A stretch of 64,000 nucleotides of DNA, from assembly GCA_947568835.1 (NCBI GenBank), contig OX387611.1, positions 7,568,001 through 7,632,000 on the forward strand, in the 5' to 3' direction. Below are positions 50,754 through 62,505 of this stretch, one piece after another. Position numbers and translations under genes: made by a program. The notes beneath the pieces were generated by a model. The model had not been told where the DNA came from. It did not search any database and saw nothing but the letters and a program-made list of their open reading frames with translations. This stretch comes from Protonemura montana. Its lineage: Eukaryota; Arthropoda; Insecta; Plecoptera; Nemouridae. Numbering within the stretch: the stretch's first letter is position 1; each line of letters begins with the position of its first letter.

Positions 50754-53700
50754 ATGAGTGGATTAGGTTCAGATCCGTCTAGTGCTTATACACCTTCCTA
50801 TAATAGCAATGATCCTGGTATGAAAGTACCTGGTAAGTAACAAAACACCGGAAAAATTGACTTCTAACCTAGCCTTGGATTGACAAATTTCATCATTTTC
50901 TAACCATGTGCTCATATATTTTTCAGTTCACTCACAACAAAATCTAGCAACACTTTCGCCGTATCTAAACTTCGATCCAGTCTACCTACCACAAACACAG
51001 CCCGAGTTTATATTCCCTGAGGGAGCGTCGAGACAACGCGGGCGTTTCGAATTGGCGTTCTCACAAATTGGAGTATCGTGCATGGCTGGAGCATCGTTGG
51101 GCGGTGTAACTGGATTTTATAGTGGACTTAAAAACACAACGCTTGCTGGACAAACTGGAAAACTTAGGAGAACACAGTATGTTGTCATGTCTAGTTCTTG
51201 TACTTAGCTAACTTTGATTAAAAGCATAGTTGGCACAGCATAGAAACACAAACAAGAAAAAAATATGACTCATTCAGAGAATTAAATTCCAGTGCCCAGC
51301 TTGCTCAACTGATTCTCTTACCATCCAAGCTTAACAAATAAAATGTTTTATGAATTTGGATAAAAATGAAATGTACTGCCAACAAGCATTCATATTGGGT
51401 TTGTTGGTCTGCCATGAACAAGGTCATTAGTGCAGTGTTCAGTTCTGTCAGGTTTTTTCTAGTGTTGACACCAAGCCACACTTTTCACTCAGAACCATTG
51501 AGGCTAGCAAACACTGGTGCAGAGACTTGTTTTAGCGAATAAACAAACACCTTTTATTCCTACTTAGTGTATAAAGTGTGAAAAGCACAGAGCTGGCAAT
51601 CAGACCCTTTGTATAATTAGAATTCAGCATTTATATTAAATACGTTTTAATCTTGCATCACCCTTTTAGGCTGCTCAACTACACGATGAAGCAAGGCTCA
51701 GCGACGGCAAACACGCTCGGGGTTGTCGCGGTAATGTACAGCGGTTTCGGCGTTCTCTTGTCGTGGGCGCGCGGATGTGATGACGAGGCCAACACCCTAG
51801 CCGCTGCCTCCGCCACGGGCATGCTTTTTAAGTCGTCAGGTTGGTTAAAGAAATTGAGAAACATTAAAACCGGTTTAGCGTTTGTAGCGCAGTTTTTTTC
51901 ATACACACAGATGCACCCGGTGCTGCTTGCAGCCTGCCACCGCTTAGCCATGTCCCTTTGACACACTGTGTTGCCTGCTCCTGTTCAACAGCACCAAGGA
52001 CCGGCCACCGCTTAGCCTTGTCCCTTTGACACACTGTGTTGGCTGCTCCTGTTCAACAGCACCAAGGACCGGCCACCGCTTAGCCTTGTCCCTTTGACAC
52101 ACTGTGTTGCCTGCTCCTGTCCAACAGCACCAAGGACCGGCCACAACTTAGCCATGTCCCTTTGACACACTCTGTTGGCTGCTCCTGTCCAACAGTACCA
52201 AGAACCGGCCACTGCTTAGCCTTGTCCCTTTGACACAATGTGTTGGCTGCTCCTGTCCAACAGCACCAAGAACCGGCCACCGCTTAGCCTTGTCCCTTTC
52301 ACACACTGTGTTGGCTGCTCCTGTCCAACAGCATCAAGAACCGGCCACTGCTTAGCCTTGTCTCTTTCACACACTGTTACTACCCTTTTCGTTGCAACTC
52401 ACCAAAACGCAGCGCTGGCCTATCATATGTTTCACTAACAACACCATTGCTTCCATTTGCAGCGGGACTCAAAAAGTGCGGCCTGGGCGGCGCCGTCGGT
52501 TTCGGCATTGCCGCCATGTACTGCTTGTGGACATCGAGAGACCGACTCGACTCGTTCAACAGCGGCTACAATCCAGCGTAAGGTCCCATCGCGTCCCCAA
52601 TGATCTGTCGCATGTCTGTTGCCGTTAAGGAGGGTCACTTGTCCGTGTGAATGTGATCTGGTTCACAGAACTAGCGTAGTGACTTCCATTACTTTAATTT
52701 CCTTGTCATTTCACCTTGTCGACAGAATCGCAAAAAGTTAACCAAATCAGTAGAGATATTTCTAGTAACACACCGGTTTTTTGGCTTCTGATATTCAATG
52801 GTTTTGTTGCAAATTGGCATTGCTTTCACCAGTCAGTTAACAAAAGAATGAGGTTGTTTTGGTGGGTTTTTTTAAGGCAACACTGCTGCAAACGCTCACC
52901 TTAAAGTATTGTCAGTTTTCAATTCAAGTCTCGTACATTTTTTAAATCTTAGTATGGCTGTGGCAGCGGTTGATCTTCTGAGAGGACGACGATGAACTGG
53001 CACTCGTTCGGTAAAATGAGGTTAAGTTTGATTCTGTGCTGGACATTCCTTGACCAAGGAATATTTGTTTTACCTCAGCATTGTTGTGCCTTGACATGTC
53101 ATATTCCACTTGTTGAACCAGTGAGTATGTGAAAAAAGGCCAGGCAAAGCATATATTGTTGATATGAAACCACAGTATTTTTAGACTTGAAATTGCCAGC
53201 AAAATTTTCTAAAAAACAGCCTTTTGCCTATGATGGTTTTTAGACTCATGTCTATTTAATTTATCCTTAGCACAAGTTTTTAGAAAAACTATTTGAACTG
53301 GGTTTTGAATGCTAAGTAAAGGGCTACTAAATTTCCCAATAGCCTTTAATAGCCTTTTTAATAGCCTTTTGCCTATTAAATCTTTTGGGTGAATCTGGTT
53401 AAAAGGCCGAGTGTCGGCCATTTTGTATCCTGAATGTATCCTACTTTGGGGCATAAATACGAAACTACAAAAATACATCGAAATCATTCCGTATCCAACC
53501 GAATTTGCAACCGAATCTTGTTTAGTGTCGAATTAAAAGTACTTTTGGAAAATCAAACCCTACCTTGCACCGGCAGTGACCCTTTTGACGGCAACGACAG
53601 GTAACAGGTCTGAACACCTTAACCAAGACTTGGTCTCCTTAGCAACTAGCTGTCCAATAACTTTACGAGCACCTCACACCATGTACCGAGGTGTTATGTT

Positions 53701-56257
53701 GATTTGTTATTGTACTGTTGGAATAGATAACTAATTTATTTTTCACAAATGATTGGCGTTGATTGGGACTGACAGATTATCTAATTAATGTTGGGTAGAT
53801 GTGAGAGCTACATTTGGAATGGTTACAATTTTGGAAACGCCATCGGCGTCGTCAGTTTCATTTTTTCAGTTGATGCCGGGCTCAGCGTTATGGTACTAAC
53901 ATAGCGTCAATGTTAAACTGTCTTAGCAGAAATGGCCACTTAATGATTAACTTGCTGAGAAAAATGGAGGATGCTACTTGGTGAAGTCACCGTTGTTTTG
54001 AGATGTAAAAAATTTAATTTCCCTATTTCTCCTACATTACTTTCATTTATGACCGATTTATGCTAAATTATCTCTATTAATGCCAACCTCAACGATTGAT
54101 TTTCATGTATCTATAAATTATAGATATATATTATTGTAGCGGTTTGTTAAAAAAGACGGTGGCAAGTGTTGCCGGTTTGTTTGCTCAGCAGAAAGTTTAA
54201 CATTAACGCTGGCCTTCTGATTATACCTTCAAACTTGATGGAGTTACCGATATGAAAGTGTTAACTATGTTTAAAGTAAGATGGCATTTAATGCTTTAAT
54301 CCTCAGTCTCAGTCACAACTTTCTGAAGTAACGATCACCTTAGAATGTGTCAAAATTCTTTTAGGTATTTCGTTTTGATCGGCGTCAGCTTTAAATAAAC
54401 AAATTTCGTTGGCATTTTTGTGAAATTGTTAGTAAGCTATCTATAGTTTAATGGTAACAGTACGAACAGGAATGAACTTGGAAAAACGTTAAAAGAAAAC
54501 GCATCTAATTGAAGTTAAAATGACCGGTTGCGAATGATGTGGAGAATTTTAACATAATTACCGCTGTTTTGTAAACGTAGAGTGTTCAATTTATGTATAC
54601 AAGACAGTAGTCTAAAACATTACTACTATCTTTGTCTTTCGCATACGGCAGTTTCACCTTTGATACGTTATGTTTCTTTCTTTTCTCTTCCCAAATGAAC
54701 TTCCTGATCGATACTGATAGTGATATGTTATCGATAACAAGCGACATCTCCCTACAATTAAAATTTTTTGACACCCTAAATCGATTTGCTTGTTGAAGTA
54801 TTATTTTGACTTGTGATACGATTTGTATCGGTTTTTTGGCCTTTAGTGCGTTATGTCAAAGACGCGGTTCACTCCACTCCGTGATTAAATCTTGATCGGC
54901 AGTTTACTAGATTGTTTGTAGGTGCCTGAGCTTCTTAAATTACAATATTCACCTAATTATTACCTTCAGTCAAAATTGCTCCAATCAAAGTAGCTGCCAA
55001 ATGTTTGGCAATATGTCTTAGTTATTAGTGTAAAAAATGATTGAAAAAAATAGTAAAAATGACTTGAATAAAACCTTGTGAATATGACTTGTGACTCAAC
55101 TAGTTCTTTTTAAGTCCTGTCCATCTTTGAAACTAGAAAATATCAATCAAATATTCTGTAAGTGTACTGTAGATCTCATGATTTTGAACTAAAGTCACGA
55201 CTGGTTACATTTCTCATCCTGTCAACGTGCTCCAAAATCCAAACCATTTCAGACTCAAACCGGTATTAATAGGTCTGCTCCGAGTCCTGAAGAATGGATA
55301 CAATTCCATAAAAATTTGTTTTGCATTTTTGTTCCATTGCAGTTTAGCTAGAAAAAGGTTCATTCCTATTGCTGGTTTTGGTGCTTTGATAGTTGATATG
55401 AAAATGACTACAAAATCATGTAAACACAATTGACGGTTTCTGGCAATGCCTTGGAGAGCTCTTTCTCTAAGCCAATGTCTTTGCCACTGCCTTTGTGAAC
55501 TTTGATGAACCACAGGTCGTTGAGTAAAGACTCATCTGTAATCAACATAGCCGTAAACACAACGTTAACATTCTTTGCTCCGTGGATTTCCGAAAGACTA
55601 GCTACAGCAAACACAAGAACCCAACGTAAAAAACGTAAACCAGCTTAAACATTTTGTTTACAGCTTCATTTTTTTGGTGAGCCAGAGCCAATCAAATTCG
55701 CCTATTTAAAAACTATTTGACATTTTAACTTTTTTTTTACGTGATGTTGACGTTGATGTGGTTATGTTGACTTAAATCTTAGCTGCTGTCTCTTAGTGAC
55801 AAAATGATAATGTAATTTCTTGCTATTCCACCAAATTTAACTAACCTAACCCAACTAATCCTTTCCCTACGGTTAAATCTATTATTGCATATAAAAAAGT
55901 TTCCATTTTCAAATTTTGGTAATTAAGACACATTTTGATGCTGGGTAGTTTGTCTCTTAGTATAATATCTGGTAACCATCTACTTTCTGGAAGTCAAACT
56001 TGATTAATAGAAATTGTGAGATATTCCATTACCAATGACTATTAATAATATACACCATTTACAAATCTACAATCTAGCAGAGAGATAATTTTATTTCATG
56101 CAAAACTTATTAACTGAAATATTAGATGACCTGAAGTAGAAGGTAATTTTTTATGTCTGGTAATCATAACTTTTAACTTGAAAATTGAATAAAGTTTCAA
56201 ACCGGATTGAATATCGATGTTTGTTTTTCTTTCCCCACTAGGTCGTGGAAAGACTAA
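50754..56257 (+). CDS. TIMM23: Tim23, mitochondrial inner-membrane translocase subunit (5 exons)
   Basis: Exons 50754-50832, 50927-51176, 51670-51839, 52463-52577 and 56242-56257 join in phase and give 209 residues, the length of human TIMM23. Seen: a soluble N-terminus with LSPYLNFDPVYLP, then four hydrophobic segments of the Tim17/22/23 fold, with GxxxG-like helices (AGASLGGVTGFYSGL, NTLGVVAVMYSGFGVLLS, GLGGAVGFGIAAMYCLW) and LLNYTMKQGS. Known: Tim23 forms the presequence import channel of the inner mitochondrial membrane with Tim17. The C-terminus has two readings. The donor CCAGC|GTAAGG at 52578 leads, after 3.7 kb, to an exon adding SWKD and stop, followed by AATAAA at 56362. If that intron is retained, translation stops at 52579-52581 after YNPA. 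The spliced form is preferred for length and poly(A) signal. Intron 3 holds a 68-bp minisatellite. Confidence 0.9.
51937..52385. repeat. Minisatellite, 68-bp unit, about 6.5 copies
   Basis: CCACCGCTTAGCCTTGTCCC ... TTGGCTGCTCCTGTCCAACA repeats every 68 bases (51937, 52005, ...). It fills most of the Tim23 intron between the exons ending at 51839 and starting at 52463. Because 68 is not a multiple of three, staggered 66-codon ORFs appear on the minus strand; they are artefacts. Confidence 0.95.
53213..53390 (-). repeat. Repeat family C copy
   Basis: TTTTTAGACTCATGTCTATT, TTATCCTTAGCACAAGTTTT and AACTGGGTTTTGAATGCTAA match one arm and flank of the palindromic element at 15.7 kb. It lies in the last Tim23 intron. 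Confidence 0.7.
53965..54245. repeat. Dispersed repeat family D copy
   Basis: GTGAAGTCACCGTTGTTTTG, ATGCCAACCTCAACGATTGA and TTAACATTAACGCTGGCCTT match 7.6 kb. It lies in the last Tim23 intron. The rest of that intron (54250-56240) has no recognised feature except the weak trace at 55.4 kb. Confidence 0.65.
55408..55650 (-). pseudogene. Possible coding remnant, unidentified
   Basis: The minus strand is open from about 55640 to the stop at 55408. It begins with a signal-peptide-like stretch (AGLRFLRWVLVFAVASLSEI) and continues HGAKNVNVVFTAMLITDESL. There is no in-frame ATG ahead of it, a stop lies just upstream, and no splice site is clear. It is antisense to Tim23 inside its last intron. It may be a decayed retrocopy or chance; no family recognised. 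Confidence 0.25.
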
Positions 56258-56572
56258 GAGCGCCGACCTAGATGACCGATCCCGCCGGCCAAATTGTGTA
56301 CATAACGTCGTTAACCCTTATTCCGTGTTCATCGCTAGTAAACTTGTTCCGACATTTCGAGAATAAATTGTTTTGTTTCTAGAGAATATTTTTGTTATTG
56401 GTTTTTGCAACGGACCTCCAATCTGGTCATTGGCTCATCACTTTTGTAAAATTTCTGTCTGCACATCATCTTTCCTTTTTCTTTACCACATCTTTCTTGC
56501 CTTTATGTCTGAAGTAAAAGTGATTGATGGTTTGCATTTGGTTTGAGATCACACTATTTTGACAGCTGACCC

Positions 56573-56935
56573 TGTGGCTCTAGCCTCATGGCAAATTGGT
56601 ACATGAGTGGGTAATGAGAAGGGTTATGAACCTGATATAGCCTAGAAGGGAGGAGGGGCAACCCAGGGTAGACATTAGCCTACTCCTGTCGAAGAGCTAC
56701 AAAAGGACCACTGGCTCAGTGTCCCTTCCGTAGGATAGTAAAACGCAAACAACAGGATTCCTTCACAAGTCCATGCTATCAGTAGATAGGTAAGCAATGA
56801 GAGTGAACTAACTAAGGTACTAACTTTCATTCCTGTAGCCTCTCCAGTATTGAACTGAATGTGTATAGATGGTTACCCATCCAGTACCTGATCCAGTGCA
56901 GTGTTGGTTAACTTTATATTAGTGATCTTGCAAGA
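56573..56935 (-). repeat. 5S-rRNA-derived SINE with best-preserved C-box region
   Basis: On the minus strand the head reads AGTTAACCAACACTGCACTG GATCAGGTACTGGATGGGTAACC, close to the 5S rRNA region GGTTAGTACTTGGATGGGAGA. The family body and ...GCCATGAGGCTAGAGCCACA follow. It lies 3' of Tim23. Confidence 0.8.
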
Positions 56936-57072
56936 ATTGGTGTTTCCAGCACAGTAAATCTTCAACAATATAACTAGTATAGGTATATTATGTAGGATAT
57001 TATCTATTTACTCTTTGGAATTAAGATAGAAAGAATATTAAAAAAAAAAAAAATACTTTCCAGAGAAAAGAT

Positions 57073-57255
57073 ATGACGTTTGGGTCTTTAAAAAAGCACA
57101 ACATTGTATACTTACTTAGGAAAAATTGTGTGGTCTTCCGCATGTCGAACTTCGAACAGCACGTCGAACAAATCACATGTCTTTCTGGAAAGTCGTTTTC
57201 TTTTCACAAGATTCAGATTCACAAAGGAGAGCTCGAGTTTAACCCCTTGAGTTAA
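57073..57255 (+). pseudogene. Possible degenerate zinc-finger fragment
   Basis: An open frame ending in TAA includes FEQHVEQITCLSGKSFSFHK followed by IQIHKGE. This resembles a C2H2 finger and HKGE-type linker that has lost one cysteine of CxxC. It is isolated, with no clear splice sites. Chance resemblance cannot be excluded. Confidence 0.25.
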
Positions 57256-58004
57256 GGGATGATCATGCAGCCAATCACAGACGGTATGTGTAGAGTTTCA
57301 GTGGTAACAACTTTATCCGCAAATTGTTGGGGGTTAAGCTTTAACTCTGGATTGTGAATCCGCCCCCTGAAGAATTTTTCTCAATTTTGATTCTAATAAT
57401 GTTGAGAAGGATTTTAAACACGAAATTCCTACTTTCACGCTGGTTTTCTCATTTTCGAGCATCTAGCTCGCCATTGACAAACGAGAACCACTAATTTTAA
57501 AACCATATAGACTCATTTTTACTGCCTATCTTTATTCAAACCAAATTAGTTCAGATAACTTTGCGATTGGACGGTTCTAATAAAATATAAGACTAAAATT
57601 ATCTTTTTTTATAAGCCATCGGTTATTTTTTGCCTCGATTTCTCTACTACAATAATTATTGGAAAACCACTTAAATTTACGATAACCTTGTGAGTTTTAC
57701 AATCAGTTTTGGAAGTTCGACAAAGATAGCAACGAGCTAGCTATCTATCTAGACAATGAACATAGACAATTGAAGCTATCTAGACAATGCATCGAAAATG
57801 TATGCATACTATAAGTACTAGGTACTATATTTTTTCGAAATAATCTAGCACGACTACGTAGCTATCCTACGTCATGCTATTTAGACCGAGTTGTTTTTAA
57901 AACAATTAAAAAAAGGTAATTAATTTTAATTACCTCCTTTATAACTGCTAGTGGCTGTTTGTTGTTTTTTTGGCGATTCAGGGAGTTGCGTTCACATAGT
58001 AGAA

Positions 58005-58032
58005 ATGTTCATCGTTGGACTCGCATTTTTTG
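58005..58032 (+). CDS. Possible first coding exon of a gene split by mobile elements
   Basis: ATG starts MFIVGLAFFG and runs directly into a strong donor GTAAGGAAT. No downstream partner exon lies in the window, which becomes solid mobile-element sequence from 58.3 kb on. Too short to identify. Confidence 0.2.
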
Positions 58033-58319
58033 GTAAGGAATATCAAATACATACCTACTAAAACGTTTTCTTAAACATATTCTTTTATAGGTTAAGGTTG
58101 TCTGGTGTGTGTTGTTTTGTATAAATTAGTATCACTATCACGGTGATATCACGCTCAGCCTGATAATTTAAGTTATTTAAATTATTTTTTTGTTTTTAAG
58201 ATTGTTACAATCTTACTTTGTAAGATCGAAGTCAAAGACCCACGTTTAACAAAAAAAAAGGCACCCTCAATTGTTTTAAATTTGTAATTTAGCATAACTG
58301 CTCATAAAGAATTATATAT

Positions 58320-58708
58320 GTGGATGAAATCTTATTTAAATTGCAAACGCTTGCAATGCGCGGGGTATTTTTATTACTATCAACACTATTACCGTCTCAA
58401 AAACCGATGCCCAAACGGGGACTCGAACCCCGATCTCCACCTATCACGGGTGTTGCTTTGAACCATTGAGCTATTTGGACACTGGCTTTTTGAGACAATT
58501 CCAAGTGTATTTGATGAGAATGACAGTTCTCCAAGGAGTAGAACCACGAGGCTGTGAATACTCACAGTCACTCTGATTCTAGTGACGCTATATTATCACG
58601 TCACAACATGTCAAACTCGAATAACTGTTACAACAGTTATAGTGTTGATAATAATAAAAATACCCCGCTCATTGCAAGCGTTTGCAATTTAAATAAGATT
58701 TCATCCTA
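58320..58708 (-). mobile_element. tRNA-like SINE, complete copy with both inverted ends
   Basis: Both ends carry GGATGAAATCTTATTTAAAT TGCAAACGCTTGCAATG and its complement, about 70-bp terminal inverted repeats. Between them, on the minus strand, are CTGTGAGTATTCACAG, the A box, the B box (GGTTCGAGTCC) and TTTGGGCAT. This copy defines the full element at about 390 bases. Confidence 0.85.
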
Positions 58709-58721
58709 ATACAGCAACGAA

Positions 58722-58903
58722 TCCAACGTCAAATTGGAGTTATTCGAGTTTGACAGGTTGTGGTGTGATGTAGCGTCACTAGAATCAGAGTGACTGTGAG
58801 TATTCACAGCCTCTTGGTTCTACTCCTTGGAGATCTGTCATTCTCATCAAATACACTAGAATCGTCTCAAAAAGCCAGTGTCCAAGTAGCTCAATGGTTC
58901 AGA
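58722..58903 (+). repeat. tRNA-like SINE, cut by a hAT-like insertion
   Basis: Runs from CGAATCCAACGTCAAATTGG to the A box TAGCTCAATGGTTCAGA and stops at 58903, where CAGGGGCGGCTCGTG begins. The rest of the tRNA-like part is missing from the window. It is head-to-head with the preceding minus-strand copy. Confidence 0.8.
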
Positions 58904-59536
58904 CAGGGGCGGCTCGTGAGGGAGGGCTGCGGGGCGGCTGCCCTCCCTAGCATTTTCGACAGAATAAAAGTATAATTGTTATTATTATTATAATTAGAAG
59001 TGTTATTACTATTATTATTATTATTTTTCTACGCTTGTTCTGTGTTTTAAAATGGGTGCTACTTTCGAAATGCGAAAAAACGCGCTATTTGCGTCGCGCC
59101 GACAGCACGAGCTGCGATCCAGTAGGCGGTTGTCCGCTGCCTATAGAGCATGAACGCCACCTCTTGCTCTCTTTGGGGCAGCGAGCGCTGCCGTCCTCCC
59201 TGCTCAGCTAGGAGTGCGTGGAAATGGCCTTGAACGTGTGTCGCCTGTCGTCGCTCGCAAGCCCAGCGAGGGCAGCAGAAAACCCGCCCTCGGCCAGCTT
59301 TTTTGATTTGATTTGATTTATTAGTTACAATTTGTATTCATACAGGTGGTAACGTTTTTTTTTAATTAAGAATATAGATAGTAAAATATAATTAATTAAT
59401 ATTAATTATAATGATAACTATATTAATGATGATACAAATAATAATTGATAACAATAATAATAATTGATAACAATATTAATATTCACGATAAAATTATCTT
59501 AGGAACTATGATTTTACTATAACTAGGTTTGCCCTG

Positions 59537-62505
59537 TCATTCCTTTTCTGCTCCAATTTTCCTTAAATTACTTTTGAATCGTCCTATATTATCTACCTCC
59601 TTAAATATAAAGTGGTTAAGGCCATTCCAGTCTCTTATGGTTCTATTTACAAATGAAAACTTGGCCTTGTCCAGTCTTGCCTCTACAAGTCTAATTTTTG
59701 CACAGTGGTCCCTTCTTCCATAATAATGTGGTTCCTTTAATCTCTTTCCTATCTCTGTCCATGCTCCTTGCCCTGTAAATGCTCTATACATGTTGCACAG
59801 CCTCATTTGCCTCCTCCTACCCTGCAACGAGATCCACCCCAACTCTTTGATAATTTCAGTCACACTTTCTGGAACCCTCTGCAGCTTTATATTTAGCCCT
59901 TCCTTCCTTTTGTCTTTAATAATCCATTTCCTTCTCCTCAGCTTCCCTGTAACTCTTCTCGCTGCCAATCTCTGCACACTTTCTATTCTCTTGATCTGGC
60001 CCACTTTATACGGGTCCCACACTGCCGCCGCATATTCCGCCACCGGTCTTATCAATGTCAAGTAAGCTTTTTCCTTGACCGCCTCGCATGCCCCTTCCAA
60101 GTTCCTCATAACAAAGTTTAAACTTTTTGTTGCTTTTGTTGTGATTCTCTTTGTATGTTCCTCCCACTTTAATTCCTTATCTAAAACTACCCCTAAGTAT
60201 GTATAACTAGGTTTTGCCTCTAATTTAACTCCTCCCATTTCATAAATTGGCTCATCCCCGTGCTTCTTGTTGACGAACCTTACTACTTGGCACTTATTAA
60301 CATTAAATTTCATCTTATTTTCTTCTGCCCATCCCCATAGTTTATTTAGGTCTTTTTGTATTTCAGCCTCGTCCTCCTGGTTATTTATGCCTCTGTATAT
60401 TACTGTGTCGTCTGCAAATAGTCTAATTCTTGAACCTAGTGTTCCTTTCATGTCGTTTATGTAAATCAGAAAGAGAAGTGGCCCCAGTACACTGCCTTGC
60501 GGCACCCCGGACGTCACCATGACCTCTTCCGAGAACATCTCTCCCACTCTCACTCTCTGCCTTCTCCCATCGAGAAAATCTCGTACCCAATATACCACTC
60601 TTGTTTCTATTCCGATCCCCGTCAGTTTCGTAACTAAATTACCGTGCGGCACTTTGTCGAAAGCCTTTTCTAGGTCTAGGAAAACAGCATCAACCTTTGT
60701 TCCCTCGCCCAATTTATCAAAGAGGTCCTGTGTGAGCCCAGCAAGTTGGGACTCACAAGAGAAACCCTCTCTGAACCCGTGCTGTTCTGCTAACAACCAC
60801 CCTTTCCTGTCTAAACACTCCCTGATATAAATCCCTATAATTCTCTCCATCAGTTTACATACACAGCTCGTCAAACTAACCGGCCTGTAGTTTGAAACCC
60901 GACATCTCTCACCTCCCTTAAATATGGGTACAACTGTCGCCTCTTTCCATCCCTTAGGCAAGATTCCATTTTCGAGTGAATTCACAAATATTTCTAGTAG
61001 GTATGGTTCTATGGCTGCCCCTGCACCTCTTAATAACTCCGCTGTAATTCCATCAGGTCCCGGTGCCTTACCTCTTCCCATTTTTTGCATTGCTCTTCTT
61101 ACATCACCCCTTGTTATATTAATTTTCAATTCTTCTATTCCCTCGCTCTCTTCCACTCCCTCCCTTCCATAAATTTCTTTATTGTTGTCCTCATCTTTGT
61201 CCTGAAATACCTCTGCATAGAACATGTTCAGAGCTCTGGCTTTCCCCTCATCTGTCTTTACCAATAAGTTGTCTACTTCTAATGGGGGTATATTCCGAGT
61301 ACTTTCTTTTTGCCTTTTAATATGAGAATATAACTTTCTCCAGCTTCCCCTCTTATCTCGTTCATCGAACATACTCATCATATACTTATCCATTGCCGCT
61401 TTTTTGGCAAGGTTTAGTTGCCCCTGCAACTCCTTACGTTCCAATTTCCAATCATCCATTTCCCCCTTTTTCCTATTTGCTACTCTAGCCTTCCTTTTAA
61501 GTCTTCGTACCTCAGCGTCATAGTACGGCGGATCACTATTAGGTCTCACTGTTTTTACCGGCACGAACTTCTCCTTACCCTCCTCCAGTACTGTCAAGAA
61601 ACTGTTCCACCTTTCTTCCACCTCACCTCCTTTATTCTTCCATCTCTCTAAACTTTCCCACATGAACTTTTCTAATCCTACTTTGTCACATTTTCCATAG
61701 CACCATCGTTTTTCTTCCCTTTCAGTTTTACATACCTTGTAACCAATATTCGTCTCTAGTATTGGTATTAAGTGATCGCTTATTCCCTCTGCTATTGTAC
61801 TTCTAACCCACAATTCCGGTGGTTTAACTAAAAATATATCAAGTAAATTCACTTTCATTCCATTTGCACATTCTCTAGTGCCACCCAATACTGTTTGTAT
61901 GAACCCCAAATTCATTAACCTATGTACACATCCTTGTTTTGTGCTGCCATCACCATGGTCACCCTCTATCCACTTAACATTAGGCAGGTTTAGGTCTCCA
62001 CCTATGATGACATTTCCACTCCCCTCCTCTGCCTTTTCACATAATCTCTCAATAACTTCCGTCCCACTCTCCGGCGATCTATACACCGCTACAACTTTAA
62101 CACAGACATTTTTAACATTAATTTGTACACACATTATCTCCAACTCCCAGTCTCTCCAAAGCTCCTTACAGTTTATTCCCTCTCTCACACCAATAAATAT
62201 ACCTCCTCTCTTCCTGGTTCTGTCTCTCCGAAATATTTGATAGTCACTCCAAAATATCTCGCTATTATATACACTATCATCTAGAAATGATTCTACGCCT
62301 ATGAATATGTCCGGGTCATTCACCTCTATCGCAGTTCTAAACGCCACTTTGTTGGCCACTACACTTCTACAGTTCACTTCCAAAAAGCACAACCCTTCCT
62401 TTTCTGTCTTATGTACACTTAGCTCACTTCCACCTATCTCTTCTGTCTCTTCTTCTGTCTCTTCTTCAGGACTCCCCCTTGTGCGGATTAGTTTTCCGAC
62501 ACAAC
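59537..62505 (-). CDS. CR1-like LINE ORF2: endonuclease and reverse transcriptase
   Basis: The frame opens at 62505, overlaps the ORF1 end by about 18 bases in the -1 frame, and has no ATG before the endonuclease. The usual annotated start at 62392 is a TTG. The APE endonuclease shows VNCRSVVANK, the Glu of GVESFL, RRDRTRKRGG, GGDLNLPNVKW and SDHLIP. The reverse transcriptase shows GKAPGPDGI, YRPVSLTS, HGFREGFSCESQL, VFLDLEKAFDKVPH, GVPQGSVLGPLLF and LFADD. A C-terminal domain of about 200 residues follows. The frame is unbroken for nearly 1000 codons. ORF2 is probably made by reinitiation or frameshift after ORF1. Confidence 0.92.

Noticed and set aside
51944..52280. Three near-identical minus-strand ORFs of 66 codons
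   Set aside because: Frame-cycling of the 68-bp minisatellite in a Tim23 intron.
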